A program made the translations under genes and the position numbers. A DNA stretch of 12,381 nt from Acidothermaceae bacterium (GTDB lineage Bacteria; Actinomycetota; Actinomycetes; Acidothermales; Acidothermaceae), in assembly GCA_025925185.1 (NCBI GenBank), contig JAICLV010000066.1:1-12381 (forward strand), in the 5' to 3' direction. Position 1 is the first letter of the stretch. Every line of letters starts with the position of its first letter. This document shows, piece by piece, positions 7,731 to 12,381 of this stretch. Below the pieces are notes generated by a model that saw nothing but the letters and a program-made list of their open reading frames with translations, made no database searches and was not told the origin of the DNA.

Positions 7731-8474
7731 CTAGTCTGCCACAGCCCCACCGTCGGGCCGAATGGGCTCCGGCTGGGGCTCGGTCAATAAGTCAGGACGA
7801 CGCTCGCGCGTGCGCTGCTCCGACTGCTGTCGGCGCCACGCCGCGATCGCCGCATGGTTGCCCGACAAGAGGACCTCGGGAACGTCGAGCCCCCGCCAGC
7901 GCGGCGGCTTGGTGTACGCGGGCCCCTCGAGCAGCCCGGCCGCGTGCGACTCCTCGACCAGCGACTCCGCGTTGCCCACCACGCCGGGCAACAGCCGGAT
8001 CACCGCCTCCAAGACGACAAGAGCGGCCGCCTCTCCCCCGCCGAGCACGTAGTCGCCGATCGAAATCTCGTCGACGCGGGTCCGGGTGCGCGCGTGCTCG
8101 ACCACCCGGTAGTCGATGCCCTCGTAGCGACCGCACGCGAAGGCCAGCCGGGGCAGCGCCGCGTACTCGTGGGCTCGCGCCTGGGTGAACAGCCCTCCGG
8201 ACGGCGTGGGCACGACGAGCAGCGGCGGCTCGGACGTGTCCCCGCCGTCCGAAAAAAGCGCATCGAGCGCCTCGCCCCACGGTTCGGGCCGCATGACCAT
8301 GCCAGGACCACCGCCGTACGGGGTGTCGTCGACAGTGCGGTGCACGTCGCGGGTGAAGTCGCGCAGATCGTGAATCCGGACGTCGAGAAGCCCGCGCTCG
8401 CGCGCCTTGCCGATCAATGACAGCTCAAGCGGCGCGAAGTACGCCGGGAAGATCGTGACGATGTCAACGCGCAT
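7731..8474 (-). CDS. trmD: tRNA (guanine-N1-)-methyltransferase TrmD
   Basis: Methylates G37 next to the anticodon using S-adenosylmethionine, which prevents +1 frameshifting. From the ATG at 8474 ([10 protein letters not shown]) the protein has 247 residues, the usual size; AGGG about nine bases upstream supports it, and an in-frame GTG at 8483 is less likely. The SPOUT-family knot region shows [54 protein letters not shown] and [18 protein letters not shown], then [31 protein letters not shown] (about 46-61) is the usual N-terminal motif. R160 matches E. coli Arg154. At the position of the E. coli general base Asp169 the codon reads GAG, so the residue is E175 (in VEESH). Everything else looks intact. 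It lies between rimM and rplS, the usual order. Confidence 0.96.
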   Translation of the reverse strand: MRVDIVTIFPAYFAPLELSLIGKARERGLLDVRIHDLRDFTRDVHRTVDDTPYGGGPGMVMRPEPWGEALDALFSDGGDTSEPPLLVVPTPSGGLFTQARAHEYAALPRLAFACGRYEGIDYRVVEHARTRTRVDEISIGDYVLGGGEAAALVVLEAVIRLLPGVVGNAESLVEESHAAGLLEGPAYTKPPRWRGLDVPEVLLSGNHAAIAAWRRQQSEQRTRERRPDLLTEPQPEPIRPDGGAVAD

Positions 8475-8565
8475 CGGCTGCACCCTGATCGGCCGACGCG
8501 CTTACCCGGAAACTCTCAGCGCCAGGGCGACGAACTTCTTCCGCGGTAATGCGGTCAGCCTTCAT
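8464..8565 (-). CDS. Possible 33-residue small protein between rimM and trmD
   Basis: A short open frame starts with ATG at 8565, overlaps the end of rimM by 11 bp, and ends with TGA inside the start of trmD, also an 11-bp overlap. It therefore bridges the gap between the two genes exactly. GGAGG lies six bases upstream of the ATG, a strong ribosome site, although those bases also encode rimM codons. The product begins [19 protein letters not shown] and has no recognisable domain. Against it: only about half of its third codon positions are G or C, much lower than in neighbouring genes. It could be a coupling ORF that carries ribosomes from rimM to trmD, or chance. Unrecognised and tentative. 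Confidence 0.3.
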   Translation of the reverse strand: MKADRITAEEVRRPGAESFRVSASADQGAADAR

Positions 8566-9082
8566 CGGCAGCCTCCGGATCGAGCAATCCCGGCCGCGGC
8601 TCGACGGTGACAACCTTCGCGTCGAGGTCGACGGTCGGCACCAGCTCTTTCACGAACGGCACCAGTACCTCGGCGCCGTCGGCGCGCTTGATCGCAAGCA
8701 CATCCTGCCCCGGGAGATGCAGCACGTCGACGACCTCGCCGACGGCTCCGCCGGCCGTGGTGACGACGGTCAGCCCCACCAGCTGGTGGTCGTAGAACTC
8801 GTCGGGATCATCGGGGCGGGCCGCCTCGTCGACCTCGACGACGAGCATCGTGGCGCGCAAGCCCTCGGCGGCGGTGCGGTCGTCGACGTCCTTGAAGCGC
8901 ACGAGCAGCCGGCCCGAGTGCCACCTGGTCTCGACGACGGTGAGCGGGCCGCGCTCGGGCGGATCGGTGAGCAGTTGCGCGCCGTCGGCGAAGCGAAGGC
9001 CGGGATCGTCGGTGCGCACCTCGACCCCGATCTCGCCTTTGATGCCGTGGGCCCGGCCGATGCGGCCGACGACCAGTTGCAT
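8555..9082 (-). CDS. rimM: 16S rRNA processing protein RimM
   Basis: Ribosome maturation factor that binds S19 and helps mature the head of the 30S subunit. The ATG at 9082 gives 175 residues, typical for the family. The N-terminal RimM domain opens with LVVGRIGRAHGIKGEIGVEV and includes ETRWHSGRLLVRFKDVDDRT. The C-terminal PRC-barrel domain begins near DPDEFYDHQLVGL (about residue 92) and contains GEVVDVLHLPGQDVLAI and VPFVKELVPTVDL. The upstream gap to the KH gene is 20 bp and the ribosome site is weak, so coupling to the preceding gene is plausible. Product identification is secure. Confidence 0.96.
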   Translation of the reverse strand: MQLVVGRIGRAHGIKGEIGVEVRTDDPGLRFADGAQLLTDPPERGPLTVVETRWHSGRLLVRFKDVDDRTAAEGLRATMLVVEVDEAARPDDPDEFYDHQLVGLTVVTTAGGAVGEVVDVLHLPGQDVLAIKRADGAEVLVPFVKELVPTVDLDAKVVTVEPRPGLLDPEAADEG

Positions 9083-9102
9083 GCTCGGCGCCTGCGGCGC
9101 GC

Positions 9103-9363
9103 TCAGCGACCGCCGTCGACGTCGACCAGGTCGACCCGCACCGACGAGCCGCCGAGCGCCGACATCACGGTGCGGAACGCCTTCGCGGTGCGACCCGCGC
9201 GACCGATGACCTTGCCGAGGTCCTCGGGGTGCACCCGCACCTCGAGCACCTGGCCGCGCCGCTGCGAGCGGGCGCGGACCGTGACGTCGTCGGGGTGGGT
9301 CACGATGCCCTTGACCAGATGCTCAAGGGCCTCTTCGAGGACGTCAGTCTCGAGCGTCGGCAC
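9103..9363 (-). CDS. khpA: KhpA-type single KH-domain RNA-binding protein
   Basis: Small RNA-binding protein with one KH domain, the actinobacterial rpsP-rimM neighbour that belongs with KhpA (UPF0109). KhpA with its partner KhpB is reported to act in post-transcriptional control in Gram-positive bacteria; the role here is inferred. The protein has 86 residues from the GTG at 9363. The N-terminal helix LEEALEHLVKGIVTHPDDV is followed by the strand VLEVRVHPEDLGKVIG. The GxxG RNA-binding loop reads GRAG, and TAKAFRTVMSALGG completes the fold. The start lies only three bases after the rpsP stop, so the two are almost certainly co-translated. Confidence 0.93.
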   Translation of the reverse strand: MPTLETDVLEEALEHLVKGIVTHPDDVTVRARSQRRGQVLEVRVHPEDLGKVIGRAGRTAKAFRTVMSALGGSSVRVDLVDVDGGR

Positions 9364-9366
9364 GGG

Positions 9367-9912
9367 TCACGCCTGCGCTTCGGGCTGGTCGGCGGTGTCA
9401 GCGGCTGGCGTGTCGCCCTCGGCCTGGCTGGTCTCGCCCGCCGACGCGGTCTGCTCCGACGTCGCGGCGGGCGTGTCCTCGACGCGCGGCTCAGCGGAAT
9501 CGGCCGGCGCTTCATCCGCGGTCTTCTTCGCGGGCCGCTTCTTCGGGGTGGTCGCCTCGGCGGTCGGCTCGCCCGCGCTCTCCTTGGCGGCGGCCTCGAA
9601 CATCGCCTTCTTGTCGGCCTTCGGCGCGGCGACCTTCATCGCCGGCGGGGCGGCCTCGCCCTTGAACTTCTGCCAGTCGCCGGTGACCTTGAGGATCGCG
9701 GTGACCGCCTCGGTCGGCTGCGCGCCCACGCTCAGCCAGTAGGCGGCGCGCTCACCGTTCACCTCGATGAAGGATGGGTCCTCCTTCGGGTGGTACTTGC
9801 CGATCTCCTCGATCGCGCGGCCGTCGCGCTTGGTGCGCGCGTCGGCGACGACGATGCGGTAGTAGGGCGCGCGCATTTTGCCCAGGCGCATGAGCTTGAT
9901 CTTGACTGCCAC
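9367..9912 (-). CDS. rpsP: 30S ribosomal protein S16 with long low-complexity C-terminal tail
   Basis: Ribosomal protein S16 of the small subunit. The GTG at 9912 gives 181 residues. The conserved S16 domain occupies about 1-80: [58 protein letters not shown] and [19 protein letters not shown]. The remaining 100 residues form an Ala/Glu/Lys/Thr-rich tail, first basic ([11 protein letters not shown]) then acidic. Actinobacterial S16 proteins often carry such a tail, though about 100 residues is long. GGAG lies about 11-15 bases upstream of the GTG, slightly far. It is the first gene of the minus-strand series and faces a divergent ECF sigma gene across a 263-bp gap. Confidence 0.97.
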   Translation of the reverse strand: MAVKIKLMRLGKMRAPYYRIVVADARTKRDGRAIEEIGKYHPKEDPSFIEVNGERAAYWLSVGAQPTEAVTAILKVTGDWQKFKGEAAPPAMKVAAPKADKKAMFEAAAKESAGEPTAEATTPKKRPAKKTADEAPADSAEPRVEDTPAATSEQTASAGETSQAEGDTPAADTADQPEAQA

Positions 9913-9941
9913 GGGTCGGGTAACTCCAGCTCTTGGTTTTA

Positions 9942-9955
9942 AACCGGTGGGCGCG
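9942..9955 (+). repeat. 14-bp direct repeat, copy 1 (rpsP side)
   Basis: AACCGGTGGGCGCG, 30 bp upstream of the rpsP start. It matches 13 of 14 bases with the second copy at 10123-10136 in the same orientation. Each copy sits close to one of the two divergent genes, the arrangement expected of paired operators, but chance in GC-rich DNA is possible. Confidence 0.5.
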
Positions 9956-10120
9956 CCGTCGACCGAGTGGGGATGCGGACTCAGGTGGCCCGGGGACGCG
10001 ACCCGGCGCCGAGGTAGAGGGCTCGTCGCAGGCCGGTTGTTCCGGTGTACGGCCCGCCATTCTGCCAGATCGGCTGGCCCGGCCGCGTGCCGCGCCCTCG
10101 CGATCGTCCAAGACTCCCGG

Positions 10121-10146
10121 GCAACCGGTTGGCGCGAGACCGTGTC
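10121..10146 (+). promoter_or_regulatory. Candidate ECF-type promoter for the sigma operon
   Basis: GCAAC at 10121-10125 resembles the GGAAC -35 element that many ECF sigma factors recognise. After 15 bases comes CGTG at 10141-10144, similar to the usual CGT-type -10 element. Spacing is one base shorter than the usual 16-17. ECF operons are commonly autoregulated, so this is a reasonable candidate. It would place the transcript start close to the ATG at 10150. Confidence 0.3.
10123..10136 (+). repeat. 14-bp direct repeat, copy 2 (sigma side)
   Basis: AACCGGTTGGCGCG, 39 bp upstream of the sigma gene start, differs from copy 1 at one base. It overlaps the perfect 10-bp palindrome CAACCGGTTG (10122-10131), which could be a binding site for a dimeric regulator, and also the possible ECF -35 element. 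Confidence 0.5.
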
Positions 10147-10149
10147 CTT

Positions 10150-10179
10150 ATGAACATGGGCGAGCGGGCGCGATCATGA
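10150..10179 (+). CDS. Possible 9-residue leader peptide before the sigma gene
   Basis: ATG at 10150 opens a frame of nine codons (MNMGERARS) whose TGA overlaps the sigma gene ATG by the classic ATGA arrangement. The sigma gene itself has no strong ribosome site, so translation could depend on coupling to this leader. If the candidate promoter is right, the transcript would begin near this ATG and the leader would be translated leaderless. It may equally be coincidence. Confidence 0.22.
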   Translation: MNMGERARS

Positions 10180-10688
10180 AGCCTGCCGACGAGGCGGACT
10201 TCCGGGCGTTCGTGGCCGCCCGGTCGCCGTCGCTGCTGTGGTTCGCGCATGTGCTCACCGGCGACCCGCACACCGCCGAAGACGTCGTTCAGACCGCGCT
10301 CGCCCGCACCGCGTCGGGATGGTCGCGGGTGCGGCGCAAGGACAACCCCGAGGGCTACGTCCGCCGCGCGATCGTGACCACCCACCTCAACGCGCTGCGC
10401 CGCCGTCCGTGGCGCGAGCAGCCGCGCGACTTCATCACCAACGACGCGGACGACGCGGACGCGGCGCGTCCGGAGCACGACCTGGACGAGCGGGACGCAA
10501 TGTGGTCGGCGCTCTCCGAGCTGCCGCCGAAGCAGCGCGCGGTGCTGGTGCTGCGTTACTACGAAGACCTGTCGGAGGCGGACATCGCCGAGGTGCTCGG
10601 CTGTAGCCGCGGCACCGTGAAAAGCCAAGCGGCCAAAGGGTTGTTGCGACTTCGCCAGATCGTGGAGAAGGAGAACGCCCGGTCATGA
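10176..10688 (+). CDS. SigE-family ECF RNA polymerase sigma factor
   Basis: An extracytoplasmic-function sigma factor with regions 2 and 4 only, of the SigE family common in actinobacteria. The ATG at 10176 gives 170 residues. Region 2 runs from about 10 to 85: FRAFVAARSPSLLWFAHVL, TGDPHTAEDVVQTALARTA and NPEGYVRRAIVTTHLNALRR. A short acidic linker (TNDADDADAARPEHDLDERD) follows. Region 4 has LSELPPKQRAVLVLRYYEDL and a helix-turn-helix in SEADIAEVLGCSRGTVKSQA, ending with KGLLRLRQIVEKENARS. No extra C-terminal domain is present. It overlaps the next gene by ATGA, the usual sigma/anti-sigma coupling, so its activity is probably held by that membrane protein. Family sure; regulon and signal unknown. 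Confidence 0.94.
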   Translation: MKPADEADFRAFVAARSPSLLWFAHVLTGDPHTAEDVVQTALARTASGWSRVRRKDNPEGYVRRAIVTTHLNALRRRPWREQPRDFITNDADDADAARPEHDLDERDAMWSALSELPPKQRAVLVLRYYEDLSEADIAEVLGCSRGTVKSQAAKGLLRLRQIVEKENARS

Positions 10689-11833
10689 GAGACGTCGAAG
10701 AACTGCTGCGCGACACGGTGGCCGACACCAGGCGCCGCCTCGACCCGCCGCCTGCCTTTTACGAAGGGGTTCGACGCCGCGCTACCGAGCGCCGCCGCCG
10801 GCAGTTCGCCGTGGGCGGCGCGGCACTGGCGGTCGTGGCGGTAGCCGCCGTTGCGACGACGCTGGCGGTCAGCCGGCCGGCGCGTCAGCCCGTCGCGCCA
10901 GCAGGACCGGCGCCGACAAGCGTCGACCCGCGGCACGGAACCGAGGGCGCTCCGGTCGAGATCGGCGACAAGTGGTACGCGGCAATGGACACGATCGCCA
11001 CGTCCTCCGGGCTCTACATCCTGACGACCGACGTCACGAAGCTCGACGCCGCTGGCGACCACCTGGTGGCGACCGCCGCGGGGCCGGCAGGCACACCGAG
11101 CGGCATGGCCATCGACGGCGAGCAGCTATGGGTGTGGTCGCAAAACCTCGGTCAGGTGCGCCTCTACGACGCGAAGTCGCTGCACGTGCTGGCGACCTTC
11201 AACTCTGGGTTGCAGTTTTTCAGCGCGGCAGCGATCGACGGCGAGCTGTGGATCGCCTCCGAAGAAGGCCTCTACGTGCTGCCCTCAGCTACGAGGGATT
11301 GGAGCGCCGCAACCAAGGTCATCGACGGCCAGACGTATTCGGTGGCCGCGGACCCAGCGCGCCACCGGGTGCTCGTCGGCACGATGGTGGCGACCACTCC
11401 CGCCAGCAAAGGCCTTGACGGCACCGCGGTGAGTGCCGTCGACGCCCGGACGCACGCGGTGACCACGGCTGGCCCGATCCTGAACCTGGGCAAGACCGGA
11501 CTCGCGGTAGTTGGCGGCCAGGTCTGGATCGGCGGATTCACCAGTGGCGACGAACGTCGGATCGACCACCTCGACGCGACCACGTTGCAGGCGGTCGGAT
11601 CGAGCCCGGTCAACGATCGAGTCGGCCCAGGCGCGATTCTGTGGCCCGGCAAAAATGTGCTCTGGGTGCGCAGCGGTGGCGATGAGGGACTGTTCTGCGT
11701 CGACCCGAAGTCTGGCGACATCCTCGAGGAATGGCTCACGGTCCAAGGGCCGGTGAGTTCCGTTGAAGGTCGCGCGTACGCCGTCGTGGGCAATCTCGTG
11801 CGATTGCAGCTGAACGCCGCTTGCACAGGTTAG
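10685..11833 (+). CDS. Single-pass membrane protein with predicted beta-propeller, probable regulator of the adjacent sigma factor
   Basis: A 382-residue protein with no family I can name. Residues 1-40 are cytoplasmic and charged (RDVEELLRDTVADTRRRL, then RRRATERRRRQ). A membrane helix spans about 42-63, and residues 64-382 lie outside the cell. The exterior part shows recurring beta-propeller-like strands: GEQLWVWSQNLGQVRLYDAK, DGELWIASEEGLYVL, GGQVWIGGFTSGDERRIDHL and GKNVLWVRSGGDEGLFCVD. The only cysteines are C338 and C380, able to form one disulfide. SigE-family sigma genes often have such a partner, whose short N-terminus resembles anti-sigma factors; the zinc-binding HxxxCxxC motif is absent. 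ATGA overlap with the sigma stop implies co-translation and near-equal amounts. Anti-sigma action is inferred from position. The stop overlaps the facing gene by 4 bp. Confidence 0.85.
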   Translation: MRDVEELLRDTVADTRRRLDPPPAFYEGVRRRATERRRRQFAVGGAALAVVAVAAVATTLAVSRPARQPVAPAGPAPTSVDPRHGTEGAPVEIGDKWYAAMDTIATSSGLYILTTDVTKLDAAGDHLVATAAGPAGTPSGMAIDGEQLWVWSQNLGQVRLYDAKSLHVLATFNSGLQFFSAAAIDGELWIASEEGLYVLPSATRDWSAATKVIDGQTYSVAADPARHRVLVGTMVATTPASKGLDGTAVSAVDARTHAVTTAGPILNLGKTGLAVVGGQVWIGGFTSGDERRIDHLDATTLQAVGSSPVNDRVGPGAILWPGKNVLWVRSGGDEGLFCVDPKSGDILEEWLTVQGPVSSVEGRAYAVVGNLVRLQLNAACTG

Positions 11834-12381
11834 CTCTGCGACGACTGCGGCAAACCGCGCTTCAACATGAAGTCGACGGCGTCGTTCATGCCGGTCGGCT
11901 TGATGACGGTGCCGGGGTGTTGGCTCGGCCATACCCGCACAAGCTCGTCGACGAATCCCTGGCCCACTTCTTGCACACCCGTGAAGTCGACCTCCACCTC
12001 CTTGAATCGCTCGAGTCCGTGTAGCAACCGCTTGGCCTCGCTCCGCGAGACGAATCTGACGCCGAGACCGAAGAGACGCACGACCGTGCGTGACTTTGAA
12101 AAGTCAAAGTCGTCATCGGTGAATCGCGCGAAGACATCACGCAACTCGCGCTCGCTATTGGGGTCGATCTCACACACGACCCGCGTTCCTTTGGTGACCG
12201 TCGACACACCGACGGCTTGGTCGTCGCGAAGGTTGTCGACCGTCCACTGCAGTCCGGCAGAGGAAAGAGTGAAGAAGTCGACCGCCTTGCTCGTGAAGAA
12301 GATCCCCTCGCCCGTGTGACGATCCGGCGCCGTCGTCGTCCGCCCTTTTGTCAGCTCCTGGATGGCCGAGAAAAGGTCCTC
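11830..12381 (-). CDS. GHKL-type ATPase / DUF4325 (STAS-like) protein (5' end cut by window edge)
   Basis: The open frame runs 183 codons to the window edge, so the start is outside. An internal GTG at 12207 would give 125 residues but would cut through a domain. In the visible part, residues 1-72 look like the C-terminal half of a GHKL (histidine-kinase/HSP90-like) ATPase: EDLFSAIQELTKGRTTT, the GEGIFFTSK nucleotide-lid block and GTRVVCEID. Residues about 100-175 match DUF4325, a STAS-like domain: FVSRSEAKRLLHGLERFKEV, EVDFTGVQEVGQGFVDELVRVW and PTGMNDAVDFML. Such proteins are usually annotated as ATP-binding regulators; the role is unknown, though anti-sigma/STAS partner switching is a natural analogy. 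Base composition looks less GC-rich than in the ribosomal series, with runs such as GAAAAGTCAAAGTCGTC, hinting at an accessory origin. Confidence 0.82.
   Translation of the reverse strand, partial: EDLFSAIQELTKGRTTTAPDRHTGEGIFFTSKAVDFFTLSSAGLQWTVDNLRDDQAVGVSTVTKGTRVVCEIDPNSERELRDVFARFTDDDFDFSKSRTVVRLFGLGVRFVSRSEAKRLLHGLERFKEVEVDFTGVQEVGQGFVDELVRVWPSQHPGTVIKPTGMNDAVDFMLKRGLPQSSQS

Larger units (their letters stand above)
9913..10175. promoter_or_regulatory. Divergent intergenic region between rpsP and the ECF sigma gene
   Basis: This 263-bp segment must hold the promoters of the whole minus-strand ribosomal/recombination series and of the plus-strand sigma operon. It is GC-rich and shows no tRNA or small RNA that I recognise. 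On the minus strand, CAGAAT at 10064-10059 resembles a -10 element, but no good -35 lies 16-18 bases before it. On the plus strand a candidate ECF promoter is listed separately. A 14-bp near-repeat sits at each end. The sigma reading frame stays open back to 9933, but residues before 10176 do not look like a sigma factor. Confidence 0.6.

Noticed and set aside
10059..10064. CAGAAT on the minus strand as the rpsP -10 element
   Set aside because: It is plausible but there is no -35 element at proper spacing; the closest TTGGAC is about 41 bases away, so it was not listed as a separate feature.
9933..10175. N-terminal extension of the ECF sigma factor
   Set aside because: The frame is open but its residues are Arg/Pro/Ser-rich and unlike a sigma factor. 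The ATG at 10176 precedes the conserved region 2.
1..12381. Search for tRNA or other RNA genes, CRISPR arrays, insertion sequences and att sites
   Set aside because: No cloverleaf, repeat-spacer array or transposase was seen. The only recombinase is XerC, part of the conserved block.

Overview
This window is high-GC DNA with strong G/C preference at third codon positions, GTG starts and stop/start overlaps between genes. The gene order is the conserved actinobacterial 'rpsP to whiG' block, so the source is an actinobacterium. An intact-looking WhiG/FliA sigma factor suggests a sporulating and/or flagellated lineage. I cannot name the genus.

Layout: positions 1-9912 form one tightly packed minus-strand series. 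Read in transcription order, right to left, it is rpsP, a KH RNA-binding protein (khpA type), rimM, trmD, rplS, lepB, rnhB, a DUF2469 protein, yraN, comM, dprA, xerC and whiG (cut by the left edge). The first half handles ribosome and tRNA maturation (S16, KhpA, RimM, TrmD, L19). The middle holds secretion (LepB) and DNA/RNA-hybrid repair (RNase HII). The last part holds DNA uptake or recombination and chromosome-dimer resolution (YraN, ComM, DprA, XerC) and ends in the developmental sigma factor. Most junctions overlap or have gaps under 40 bp, which indicates one or a few long transcripts with translational coupling. The largest gaps are trmD-rplS (71 bp), trmD-rimM (80 bp, holding a possible 33-codon ORF) and DUF2469-yraN (94 bp).

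Positions 9913-10175 are a 263-bp divergent intergenic region. It carries a near-identical 14-bp direct repeat at its two ends and a possible self-regulated ECF promoter.

Positions 10176-12381 leave the conserved block. On the plus strand there is a two-gene operon: a SigE-family ECF sigma factor, then a single-pass membrane protein with an anti-sigma-like N-terminus and a predicted beta-propeller outside the cell (ATGA overlap). It is followed tail-to-tail, with a 4-bp overlap, by a minus-strand GHKL-ATPase/DUF4325 (STAS-like) protein that runs off the right edge.

Points most worth a second look: TrmD carries Glu where the E. coli general base is Asp169; the sigma/propeller pair has the layout of a surface-signalling unit; the last gene is longer than its first internal start codon suggests; a short coupled ORF may precede the ECF sigma gene; and in-frame tandem repeats have expanded near the N-termini of XerC, LepB and WhiG. 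I see no clearly new large system, RNA gene, CRISPR array or insertion sequence.
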